Positions 15,862 to 23,884 of a DNA stretch of 64,000 nt are shown here, piece by piece. Under the pieces are notes generated by a model. The model had not been told where the DNA came from. It made no database searches and was given only the letters and a program-made list of their open reading frames with translations. The stretch is taken from positions 1-64,000 of the forward strand of contig CAZJVD010000014.1 in NCBI GenBank assembly GCA_964549505.1, written 5' to 3'. A program made the translations under genes and the position numbers. The DNA comes from CAZJVD01 sp964549505. Its GTDB lineage: Bacteria > Bdellovibrionota > UBA1018 > CAZJVD01. Position 1 is the stretch's first letter. Each line of letters starts with the position of its first letter.

Positions 15862-18186
15862 ATGTCTCTGATTTTGGCGTTGGGTAGGGTTGTACTCCTC
15901 TTAAATCTTTTTGCTTCGTTCTCGACCGCGGGCACGCACGATAGCCTCATTGCGCTCTGTAACGAAGTCCTCGGACGATCGCAGGCGAATGGCGAGATCG
16001 CAAAAACGTTAGGTTTGAGTCGCGCGGCACGAGTTGCGGCAGCTCAACGGACGTTACGTGATATGCCGGCGCGCGATCGGCAGAGTTATTTCGCGGTTTA
16101 TTTTGTGTCGAATGGACCTTCGTTTCGACCTACGGAATTCGGTCGTATTCTGGACAGTCTGACGGTGAGGCAGATAAGGGTCATCGAGGACCTCGGTTAC
16201 GTCACCACCGGCACGCAGCAGGCGTATTACACCGTGGTTGTGCAAGCTACTCCCGCGCAGATGGGTGCCTACATCGACGCGATCGAACTCTCGCCGAACA
16301 CGCAGCCGGGGCAGTTTGATTTTGGAGCTCTCACGCGTATCGAAGGTCGTTCGCCCGCATTGAGAATAGCAAGCTTGCAATCAACGACGGAACCTAGTGT
16401 TACGGGGTTAGCTTCGTTGATTCGCGAGTACACAGCGACCAAGCGTTTCGAATCGGAGCCAGATCTAACGAAGCTTGCCGTCACACTCAACGACCCGTAC
16501 AGCGGACAGCATGTGGCACTTATTCCTTACGCGCTCGTGAGCGAGATTCCGGGTTACCCCGAGGTTCTCAGAAGTGCAGGCTATGTTGAAAGTCTCGAGG
16601 ACACCGACCTGTTCAAACTGGTAACCGAAATCAGTCTGGGTAATCATCCCGGTGTTGTTCTGAATACGCGCTTAGAAAGCGGTCCGAGGGATCCTCAATG
16701 GGTGATGCTCTCCATGGAACGATTGACGGACATTCAGCGCGCGTATGTCACGCATGCGTTTGACTTGCGGCGCGCGGTCGAGACGATCGCCAGAGATTCT
16801 GGAGCACATGAAGCCATCGCCACGCTACCTGGTTCGGTCGCTGTTGAGCCCGCACTGGCGCCAGCGGCGCCTCCTGCCGATACCAGCAAACCAAACGCCG
16901 CTGTAGCTGAGGCGAAGAACGATGGCCCTGACGAAATCCCTTCGCGCGTGGTGACGTTCACGGTACCAGCCGATTTGGCTCGTGCTGGTTCTCAAGCGAC
17001 CCAGATACAGCGTTCGATTTACACCGAAGGGTTTGGAACGTTTCGTAGAACCTGGACACGCTATGGACAGCGGAGAGTGGTTAGTCATCACCCCCTCGAT
17101 AGCGAGACGCCTGGTGTGCTCGTGACCCATGAAGAAACACCCTACATCATGGCTCTTTCGGTAGCCTTCGTTCGAGCGAACAGCGTCGACACGATTGAGA
17201 ATTTTATCCGTGCGGCAGCCGGTCACCCCGAATCATGGAGATTGGCGGCGAGCACGCGAGATGGTTTGAGCCAGTACAAACGTGGTGGGCGACTGAATAT
17301 CGTGCAACGACATGCGCGTGGGGTATTCGCGCTGGAGTCTGCGAAGTTTCTCGAAAACGTTGGAACGTACGGTGCGGTCACCGTTGTGCAGATCTCGCAC
17401 TCGGAAGAAGACGACCTGGTCTTCGTCTCCGCGGTATTGGATGAAGCGACAGCTTTGGGTGTAGCAGAGCGTCGCCAAGCTCACTTGGAGACATCACCCT
17501 ATGCGCCCGCTCGGAGAGCGTCGGGTCCAGCCGTACCATCGGCACCGTCGGCATCGTCAACACCGTCAGCACCACCCTCGGTTGCGGCAGCGAAACCAGC
17601 GGTCGCCACCGCTGTCGTGGTTAGCGCTCCGCCTGCTGTGGTTGCGCCACCAGCGATACCGCAACACCCGTTCACGACGGTTAGTCCATTGAACAACAGG
17701 GGCATGGACCCCGATGGTTCAAAGGCACTGTTTGGCGCATTTGTCGATCGTATGCGTGCAGGCGGCGTCCTTCGACCTGAGCCAGAGATACAGAGGCTGA
17801 TCGCCGCGCGTACTTTTGTACTTCCAGGGGCAGTGGGTGAAATCGTTGGAGTAACGGATCCCGCCATAAAGCGACAGTTCCTTTCGGATCTATGGACGGT
17901 GCTCGCGCAAGCTGCAGAAGGCCGTCTTGAAAGACGCGACTACGAACAAGTACGGCTTCAAGGTGGTACAGGTACGGTCAAGGCAGTGACACTAGGCAGA
18001 TCTCATTACGTCGCTTTGTTCAAGGATTTAGACGGCCGAATCTGTCTCATTGGGGTGGTGACCGATACCAAGATTCGGAGCGGTGACTTGATAGACGGCG
18101 CCACTATGGCGAGACGTCTCGACGCTATCAAAAGTCAGGGCGGTGTCCGTTACTACACTTACGACGACTGGAACAGGCGACCCTAG
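15862..18186 (+). CDS. Large exported protein of unknown function with Ala/Pro-rich linkers
   Basis: 774 residues from the ATG at 15862, giving a signal peptide MSLILALGRVVLLLNLFAS. Not recognised. Globular stretches alternate with low-complexity linkers: APAAPPADTSKP around 330, and a long Ser/Pro/Ala/Val segment around 555-610. The C-terminal ~150 residues form a compact domain ending YYTYDDWNRRP. Two segments (around 45-120 and 210-300) share the pattern of a helix followed by a QxxYV...A motif, perhaps a weak internal repeat. The end overlaps the convergent gene by 59 bases. Confidence 0.65.
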   Translation: MSLILALGRVVLLLNLFASFSTAGTHDSLIALCNEVLGRSQANGEIAKTLGLSRAARVAAAQRTLRDMPARDRQSYFAVYFVSNGPSFRPTEFGRILDSLTVRQIRVIEDLGYVTTGTQQAYYTVVVQATPAQMGAYIDAIELSPNTQPGQFDFGALTRIEGRSPALRIASLQSTTEPSVTGLASLIREYTATKRFESEPDLTKLAVTLNDPYSGQHVALIPYALVSEIPGYPEVLRSAGYVESLEDTDLFKLVTEISLGNHPGVVLNTRLESGPRDPQWVMLSMERLTDIQRAYVTHAFDLRRAVETIARDSGAHEAIATLPGSVAVEPALAPAAPPADTSKPNAAVAEAKNDGPDEIPSRVVTFTVPADLARAGSQATQIQRSIYTEGFGTFRRTWTRYGQRRVVSHHPLDSETPGVLVTHEETPYIMALSVAFVRANSVDTIENFIRAAAGHPESWRLAASTRDGLSQYKRGGRLNIVQRHARGVFALESAKFLENVGTYGAVTVVQISHSEEDDLVFVSAVLDEATALGVAERRQAHLETSPYAPARRASGPAVPSAPSASSTPSAPPSVAAAKPAVATAVVVSAPPAVVAPPAIPQHPFTTVSPLNNRGMDPDGSKALFGAFVDRMRAGGVLRPEPEIQRLIAARTFVLPGAVGEIVGVTDPAIKRQFLSDLWTVLAQAAEGRLERRDYEQVRLQGGTGTVKAVTLGRSHYVALFKDLDGRICLIGVVTDTKIRSGDLIDGATMARRLDAIKSQGGVRYYTYDDWNRRP

Positions 18187-18961
18187 GTCGAAATTCAATC
18201 GAGATAAACGTTGGCGGACGTTCGCCTGAGAGCGCGTCGTAGTGCAAGATCGCGCGAACGGGGTAACGACGTACGACTTCGTGGGCTGCTTTCAACCATA
18301 CCGTTTCTGAGATGTCGTGGTCATGCCAAGGGCGTCCGTGCAGTATCGCAAACGCAGCGGGGTTGCGTTTGTTAAGCACGCGAGCGACCTCCGAGAAAAA
18401 CTGAACCGCCGATTTTAACTTTGTTTTCACTCCTCCACATGTCGCGGCGGCGTTCCTACAGAGACAGAGCACTCGCTTCGCCACGATAGCGTCGAGCTGA
18501 TCGGATTCGATCGGGAAGATCGCACGGTGATCGATCTTGATCCGACGGTAATGTTCGTCAAGTGCCAGCGTATCGCGAACACTGAGATCTGCACTGATCA
18601 CATCCTTCTCGGGAAACGCTAGATGTATCCTGTCAGCGAGCGTCGCGATTTCAAAGAGTCGACGACTGCTTTCGATGCGATCGCGATCATGTCGTTCGAG
18701 AAGCGACGGGCGTGATCCGAGAACGAGGACACGATGGATCTCGTCGGATGCGTAGGCGTCCATTTGATAAAACGAACGCCATTCGGGTTTGCGGTGAAAT
18801 ACTTTCTCAACAGCCGCACGACTTGGACGCGCGAGATCGTCAGGACAGCTCGCGCGCGCTGGTGCATACCCGGCGACGATAGAAAAAAGAAAAAACTGAA
18901 GTCCCCAGACTCCCCCCAACCCCATTCGGGAACGGTAGATTTCGGGGAGGTGGTTTGTCAA
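18128..18961 (-). CDS. Exported SAM-methyltransferase-like protein
   Basis: 277 residues from a TTG at 18961; an ATG at 18925 is an alternative. The N-terminus has a signal-peptide-like stretch (GLQFFLFSIVAGYAPARA-SCPDD). The body resembles a Rossmann methyltransferase: RVLVLGSRPSL as a motif-I strand, DVISADLS as motif II, SDQLDAIVAKRVLCLC as motif IV, then FFSEVARVLNKRNPAAFAILHG like the post-motif helix and strand of class I enzymes. Glycines of motif I are reduced, so activity is doubtful. An exported methyltransferase fold is unusual because SAM is cytoplasmic. The last 59 bases overlap the convergent gene. Confidence 0.5.
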   Translation of the reverse strand: MTNHLPEIYRSRMGLGGVWGLQFFLFSIVAGYAPARASCPDDLARPSRAAVEKVFHRKPEWRSFYQMDAYASDEIHRVLVLGSRPSLLERHDRDRIESSRRLFEIATLADRIHLAFPEKDVISADLSVRDTLALDEHYRRIKIDHRAIFPIESDQLDAIVAKRVLCLCRNAAATCGGVKTKLKSAVQFFSEVARVLNKRNPAAFAILHGRPWHDHDISETVWLKAAHEVVRRYPVRAILHYDALSGERPPTFISIEFRPRVACSSRRKCSNGHRPDF

Positions 18962-18981
18962 TTGTGCTAAGGAATTCTTAG

Positions 18982-19899
18982 GTGGATTTTGGAAAACTAC
19001 ACAGTGTCGATCGCATCGACTTCACGCTCCCCCTCGACGACCCGAAAAATGCAGCGCGCTTAGGCCTTTCACTAGAAAACGAAAGGGAAGGCGAAGTCCG
19101 ACGAAAGCCGCGCGTCTGGATCGGCGGCCCGGTGTGGTCTTGTCCGCAGTGGTTAGGAAAAGTCTATCCGAAGGGGACGAAGCCGGCGGGTTATCTCGAA
19201 GCGTACGGGCGGCAGTTCAATGCGGTTGAGTTGAATGCGACGTTTTATCGGATACCGAGTGTCGCGCAAGTAGAGACCTGGGCACGGGCCGTGCCCGATG
19301 ATTTTGTTTTCAGTCCGAAGCTTCATCAAACGATTTCGCATGTCCGTGATGTCGAGCTGGCCAAAGCTCGTCTCAAGGAATTCTGGTCGAACGTCGGTCA
19401 TTTTGGATCGAAACTTGGGTTGTGTTTTCTCCAGCTGCCTCCAAACTTTACGATTCAAGAAGGAGAATTGCTCAAGAAGCTGGTCGCAGAAGTCCCTCAG
19501 CCAGAAGGTCTTGCGATTGAGTTTCGTCATCCGAGTTGGTTTGTGGACCAGAAAATTCATCCGAAAGTATTCGACTATCTCCGTGCGCACAGAATCACGT
19601 CGATCATCACTGACGTGGCCGGGCGGCGCGATGTCCTTCATGGATCGCTGACGTCCTCTAAAGCATTCATTCGATTTACCGGCAACGAGCTTCATCCCAG
19701 TGACCTCACACGCATCGCGAGCTGGGTGGAGCGTGTCAGTTCCTGGATCGCTCGTGGTTTAGAAGACGTGTATTTTTTTGTTCACCAGCCGACTGAGGCT
19801 GAGGTGCCGGAGCTCGCCCGTCTTTTTGCTGACGGGATCTACGAACGGACTGGAGTTGTGGCTCGCACATGGTCCGCTCAGCAGATGGAGTTGCTGTGA
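18982..19899 (+). CDS. DUF72 (YecE-like) TIM-barrel protein
   Basis: 305 residues. The DUF72 motifs are clear: WIGGPVWSCPQWLGKVYP near 47, NAVELNATFYRIPS near 80, FVFSPKLHQTISH near 105, LGLCFLQLPPNF near 148, and AIEFRHPSWF near 176. The family function is not established. The GTG at 18982 is chosen because AAGGA lies 8 bases upstream. About 40 residues precede the usual family start, so an internal start cannot be excluded. It stands alone between two leftward genes. Confidence 0.88.
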   Translation: MDFGKLHSVDRIDFTLPLDDPKNAARLGLSLENEREGEVRRKPRVWIGGPVWSCPQWLGKVYPKGTKPAGYLEAYGRQFNAVELNATFYRIPSVAQVETWARAVPDDFVFSPKLHQTISHVRDVELAKARLKEFWSNVGHFGSKLGLCFLQLPPNFTIQEGELLKKLVAEVPQPEGLAIEFRHPSWFVDQKIHPKVFDYLRAHRITSIITDVAGRRDVLHGSLTSSKAFIRFTGNELHPSDLTRIASWVERVSSWIARGLEDVYFFVHQPTEAEVPELARLFADGIYERTGVVARTWSAQQMELL

Positions 19900-19912
19900 G
19901 TGAGAGATCGGT

Positions 19913-21346
19913 TTACCGCCGGGCTTCTTCAGGGTGGTTCGCAAAATAATCATAGGCGTGCCCGAGAAACTCGGAGCGTGTCTCTGGACTGAGAGCTTCC
20001 AATGCTGAGAACTGTTTCTTGTAATCATGATCCCGTTGAATGCGAGACTCAATGTAACGAATCCAGCGAGTCTTGAGATCCGGAGCTTCGACAGAGCTTC
20101 GCTCGTACTGTGCTCTCATTTCCGCAGTGGTCAATGACGACAATCGGGCGCTAAAGTCAGGCGCCGTGAGCGCAACGCCTGCAAGCTCGGCTGCACGTTC
20201 GGGTTTCAGTTCATGGTACATCGTAAACAAAAAGGCTTCGCGTGCCTGGCGGTTCTGATCATTGAAAACGCTGGGGACTGCGCCCAAAAGAATCCGTTCG
20301 AGGCGCTCCAGTCGGCGTAAGACCTCCCGCAGGAGTGGAATCAACTGTGTTACCGAAAAAGTCGCGAACGTCCAGGGTTCCCAGTTCTCAAGATACATAC
20401 GTAAGTGAAAGTCCGCGTCGTGGTTCCATGTATTGAGTGGATCCCAGAATTCCAATAGGCCATCGAATCGTGACGGCTTATCAGAAGCCGCGAGTCTCGA
20501 GATCGGAAGACCGAGGATCGCTACCAGTTCGCTGATGCTCACGCCTTCCGGTCCGACAGATACAAAAGACGCTGGCGCACTCGCTACCGCGCGCGCGATT
20601 ATCGCGATCTCCTCCCGTAGTGCCTGTTTGTCTGTGAACATGCGGGTTCCGGCTTCTGTGACGTTTTGACCGAGATTTGAAAACTGAAAAGCCAGGCTAA
20701 ACGCCGTAGCGTTTTCGCCGTAATCGCGCAGTAAGCGAGTAAGGATTGGGGCTTCTGACTCTTGCAGGCCCCAGATGCCACTGCCCGCCAGGTTTAACCC
20801 AAAAACTGCGTCGTAAGTTAGAGCAATGGCCGGTGCGTAACGAGGGGCCTCCTCGGATGATAAGGATATGCTCAACCGAGACTCAATAGCATCAAGACCC
20901 TCCTCAACATCTGTAACATCAGATGAGTAAACAAACAGTTCTCGAGGAATTTGAAGCGTCGTACGTAACCGTCGCAGCTGTCGGATTTCACTCAACGCTG
21001 AGCCGAGAAAAGCTCGCACGTCTGGATAAGGAGCCTGCGCGGGGTTACCGGTCAACGCATGTCTCAGAAACACGATGTAAGCGTTCACCATGCCCTGAGC
21101 AACCGGCATATTCGCCACGAGTTTCAAAGCTCTCCTCTCAACCTCGTCAATCAGTCCTTGAGCTTCGTCCTTGAGGTGTGGAGCTAAGACCTGCGCCGCT
21201 AACCGCGTGGAACAGTCCCCAGATAAAAGTGCCAGTCCCGGAAGTTGAATCCCTGCCGTCGCTTGCGGGCCCGATATCGCAAAGGCCAGGAAACACCCCA
21301 GGCCCCATTGGCCGACGCATCTCAATTGGAGATAGGGTGAGCGCAT
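19913..21346 (-). CDS. Exported helical protein of unknown function
   Basis: 477 residues from the ATG at 21346 (a TTG three codons earlier is possible). The signal peptide covers about 1-32 (GLGCFLAFAISGPQATAG). The mature part is almost entirely predicted helical by eye, with charged and Leu/Ala-rich segments, and no catalytic motif that I recognise. The tail is TRSEFLGHAYDYFANHPEEARR. Size and style match the exported proteins at 14713, 15862 and 58066-61990, suggesting a lineage-specific exported set. Confidence 0.65.
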   Translation of the reverse strand: MRSPYLQLRCVGQWGLGCFLAFAISGPQATAGIQLPGLALLSGDCSTRLAAQVLAPHLKDEAQGLIDEVERRALKLVANMPVAQGMVNAYIVFLRHALTGNPAQAPYPDVRAFLGSALSEIRQLRRLRTTLQIPRELFVYSSDVTDVEEGLDAIESRLSISLSSEEAPRYAPAIALTYDAVFGLNLAGSGIWGLQESEAPILTRLLRDYGENATAFSLAFQFSNLGQNVTEAGTRMFTDKQALREEIAIIARAVASAPASFVSVGPEGVSISELVAILGLPISRLAASDKPSRFDGLLEFWDPLNTWNHDADFHLRMYLENWEPWTFATFSVTQLIPLLREVLRRLERLERILLGAVPSVFNDQNRQAREAFLFTMYHELKPERAAELAGVALTAPDFSARLSSLTTAEMRAQYERSSVEAPDLKTRWIRYIESRIQRDHDYKKQFSALEALSPETRSEFLGHAYDYFANHPEEARR

Positions 21347-21486
21347 ATGACGCAACGCGTATCACGGTGGTGTCTAAGAGTCAACTCGATGTCATCTAAT
21401 GTCAATTGTTCTCAAGGAGGGGCGCGCTTCTGGATGTATCCAAGAGTGAGCGACCTTGCCTTCGAAGGTGGGGCGAGAGTATCGCA

Positions 21487-21741
21487 TTAAGCCCGAGGAT
21501 CTGAAGAAGATCGCACAATGTCCCGGAGTTTGGACCGCAGTCGCTCCAGCTCTACATTGATCGAGTGAGTTCGAGCTTCAGAGTTGTTAAGCAGATCCAA
21601 TTTTAGATGTCTTCAGCCTCGGTCTGGAAACTTAGGGAGTAGGTGGGTGGCACGTGTCCGAGTTTTCGCGCTATTTCGACGGCTGCAGCTTCCAAGGTGT
21701 CAAAGTTTGGATTCTTTAGTTTATCAATTTTTTGGATGGAA
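21487..21741 (-). pseudogene. Frameshifted C-terminal gene remnant
   Basis: Two adjoining - strand reading frames read like one protein broken by a frameshift. The first includes LEAAAVEIARKLGHVPPTYS and then SLSFQTEAEDI before a stop at 21603-21605. The second begins around there with KLDLLNNSEARTHSINVELE and continues RLRSKLRDIVRSS to a stop at 21487. There is no start codon for either. The remnant overlaps the end of the intact gene at 21716. The family is not recognised. The rest of 21347-21486 shows nothing clear. Confidence 0.35.
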
Positions 21742-22204
21742 AATATTGGTCCACAACGAGAAATGCCTCTCCGGTTTCGGAGGAATCTTTACTGTAGATG
21801 ACGGTAAAATATCCGGTAAAAAGTTGGCCTTCACTGTCGCCAGGAAATTTAACTTCAAAAGAAATATATTTGCGCATTTCCTTAACGAACTCAGGGCGTA
21901 CTTTTGAATATTCACTTGATTCGGTTAACGAAAACCCCGTAGAAACTATTAGGTTTGAAATCGTAACATTTTCTAAGTCGTGCTGTGACTTTTGACTCGT
22001 CCAAAATGGGGGATGAAAAGATCTCTTAATTTGAAAAGGAAGTACATTTTCCAATTCGTCTTTAAAGGCGTTGTAGGAAATCAACTCAACATCACGACCG
22101 TAAATATGGATTGAGGAAATTTTATACTTTTCTTCATATGCGTTTGCTGAAGTAGTGAAAATCGTGAGTGTAAAAGCCGCAAATAAAAAATTATAAAATT
22201 TCAT
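21716..22204 (-). CDS. Small exported protein of unknown function, AT-rich
   Basis: 162 residues with a clean signal peptide (MKFYNFLFAAFTLTIFTTSANA). AAAGGAAA sits 6 bases before the ATG. The mature part is rich in Asn, Lys, Ser and aromatic residues. Base composition is much lower in GC than the neighbours, and codons use A/T third positions, which suggests recent acquisition. No motif is recognised. It lies in the AT-rich patch next to tRNA-Met. Confidence 0.7.
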   Translation of the reverse strand: MKFYNFLFAAFTLTIFTTSANAYEEKYKISSIHIYGRDVELISYNAFKDELENVLPFQIKRSFHPPFWTSQKSQHDLENVTISNLIVSTGFSLTESSEYSKVRPEFVKEMRKYISFEVKFPGDSEGQLFTGYFTVIYSKDSSETGEAFLVVDQYFPSKKLIN

Positions 22205-22360
22205 TTATATTTCCTTTCAAAAATTCAGAAAAATGACGAAGAAAGGGTATAAAAGTTAATGCGATAAGTCAATGCGCAATGCTCGGACATAGCGATAAAA
22301 CCCTCTCGCCGCCGAGAGAGCTCTGAGCCATAAATACGCGCAAATTTGAGCACATTTCGG

Positions 22361-22642
22361 TTAAATCGACTTAACAGAAATCAATAAACTCTCATTATTG
22401 TTACACATAATATATTGATTTATCTGGTATCTGATTTGTCCGTCTGAAATTGTTGAAAACGCAAAAGGCCTTCTCCAGTCTTTGAGAAGACAAAATTCAA
22501 AACTTAGACTCCCGTTTAAAGCACCTCGAAAGTCAGTAGAGAGCTTTGCGCGGAGTGCGTCCTCTATCCCAGCGTCTGCTTTGATGCTGGCAGCTCGCCA
22601 CCTGTCGAGCGGGCGAAGAGCTTCAAGAGTCGTCGAAAGTGA
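22361..22642 (-). pseudogene. Startless reading frame, probable gene remnant
   Basis: An open - strand frame of about 92 codons without a start codon. It reads like protein: LEALRPLDRWRAASIKADAG, then DALRAKLSTDFRGALNGSLS, ending NNNESLLISVKSI. It is preceded by an in-frame stop at 22643-22645. It could be the tail of a disrupted gene. The + strand frame over 22482-22667 is a weaker candidate. Elsewhere in 22205-22702 I see only AT-rich sequence. Confidence 0.3.
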
Positions 22643-22702
22643 TTATGGCATTCCCAAGCGAAAATGAATGGCGCGCTATAAACGAGAAAATGATCGGAAT
22701 TT

Positions 22703-22779
22703 TGGTGGCTGAGGGCGGAGTCGAACCGCCGACCTACGGGTTATGAATCCGTCGCTCTCACCAACTGAGCTACCCAGCC
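22703..22779 (-). tRNA. tRNA-Met (anticodon CAT, elongator type)
   Basis: A 77-nt cloverleaf on the - strand. The acceptor is GGCTGGG pairing with CTCAGCC (one G-U), with T8-A9, D-arm GCTC...GAGC and anticodon loop TTCATAA. The T-arm is GGCGGTTCGACTCCGCC, the discriminator is A73, and the 3' CCA is encoded. The GGATTCATAACCC core and a fully paired 1-72 position favour elongator tRNA-Met over the initiator. Confidence 0.94.
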
Positions 22780-22871
22780 ACGCCACGAACTCTAACGAAT
22801 TCGAAGACGACAAGTATCACCACAAAGCAGCTTTTTTGACAATCGCCAAGCCGCGGCAGTAGGTAAGGGAC

Positions 22872-23816
22872 GTGGCAAATACCTTTCAGAAGCCTGGCCC
22901 AGCGGGCGGAACCCTAGCTCGGATCATCGTTAAAAGCTTTCGGGAGCTTCAAACGGTTCGACCAGACTCTTGTTCCTATATCCATAGCGCTTTTTCTGGA
23001 GGCACAGACTCGCTAGCCCTCACTCACTTGTTGGCCCACCATCTTAAAAAGAAAATCCCCCTTCAATCCCTAATCCATATCAACCACTCCTGGAGGGGTT
23101 CGGATTCGGATGCTGATTTTTTGATCGCGAAGGCGACCGCGAAGGAGTGGGGACTACAGTTCTTTGGAAAGACAGTCCCACCCGAGAAAAGTTCCGGAGA
23201 GTCAGCCGAAGCGCGCGCACGTGCGGTTCGAAAGGGTTTCTTTCGTGAGGTGGCCACGTCGACACGTCCACTGGGCACCGTACTCACGGCGCACACAGCG
23301 GACGATCTCGCTGAAACGGTTCTTTGGCGCATTCTGACCGGTACGCAGCGCACGCACGGAGCCGGCATTCTCACGTACTCGGGCGTGGAGTTTCGACCGC
23401 TCTTAAGAGTTCGCAAGAAGATGTTGGAAGCTTATTTGAAGGAGGAAGGTCTCGTCGCACGTACGGACACGACCAACAGCGACCCACGCTTTCTCCGCAA
23501 TCGGATTCGTTTGCAGTTGATGCCTATCGTAGAGCAAATTTTTCCGCGTGCGATCGAACACCTTGTCGAGCTGGGGCTCGGACATCCCGCGAGCATGGGA
23601 GAACACGGTCCGGGGCAAGGTGACTTTCTCGAAGGCCTCCGCCAGGGATTGGCTGAAGAGAAAATAAAGCTAAGAAAATCCCACTATCAGGCCCTGGCAA
23701 AGTTTGCCGACCTCGAAAAATCAAAGGGAAATCACGCACGCTCGCTGAGTCTACCGTCAGGTTGGGTTTTGAAGTGGAATTCAGCTAAAAAACGCGTTTC
23801 TGTGAACCGATCTTAA
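22872..23816 (+). CDS. tilS: tRNA(Ile)-lysidine synthase TilS
   Basis: 314 residues. ATP-dependent addition of lysine to C34 of the CAU-anticodon tRNA-Ile so that it reads AUA. The PP-loop SGGTDS is at 42-47, IHINHSWRG (about 73) is the TilS-specific second motif, and LTAHTADDLAETVLWRILTG (about 139) the third. TNSDPRFLRNRIR is the tRNA-binding segment. It is shorter than the ~430-residue E. coli enzyme, lacking most of the C-terminal domains, as in many bacteria. The start is a GTG with AAGGG just ahead. A tRNA with CAT anticodon lies 90 bases upstream, on the other strand. Confidence 0.92.
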   Translation: MANTFQKPGPAGGTLARIIVKSFRELQTVRPDSCSYIHSAFSGGTDSLALTHLLAHHLKKKIPLQSLIHINHSWRGSDSDADFLIAKATAKEWGLQFFGKTVPPEKSSGESAEARARAVRKGFFREVATSTRPLGTVLTAHTADDLAETVLWRILTGTQRTHGAGILTYSGVEFRPLLRVRKKMLEAYLKEEGLVARTDTTNSDPRFLRNRIRLQLMPIVEQIFPRAIEHLVELGLGHPASMGEHGPGQGDFLEGLRQGLAEEKIKLRKSHYQALAKFADLEKSKGNHARSLSLPSGWVLKWNSAKKRVSVNRS

Positions 23817-23843
23817 CTCACGCTGGGGCTTGGACCGTGAGTT
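23815..23843 (+). promoter_or_regulatory. Hairpin between tilS and ftsH
   Basis: A perfect 8-bp stem AACTCACG/CGTGAGTT with a 13-nt loop starts inside the tilS stop codon. No U-run follows, so it is not a standard terminator. It may stabilise or process the tilS-ftsH message. Confidence 0.5.
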
Positions 23844-23884
23844 CCTGACATGATACGCTCGTCCTTAGTTATGGTGGAGAAACT

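Noticed and set aside
21450..21560. A short + strand frame starting with GTG (VGREYRIKPEDLKKIAQ...).
   Set aside because: Only about 28 codons with no ribosome binding site; it overlaps the better-supported - strand remnant. It could still be a fragment.
22482..22667. A 61-codon + strand frame near tRNA-Met.
   Set aside because: Composition is Ser/Arg-rich, typical of an antisense shadow. The startless - strand frame over the same bases reads more like protein.
22703..22779. tRNA-Met as an attachment site for an integrated element.
   Set aside because: No integrase gene and no repeat of the tRNA 3' end were found at the other edge of the AT-rich patch.
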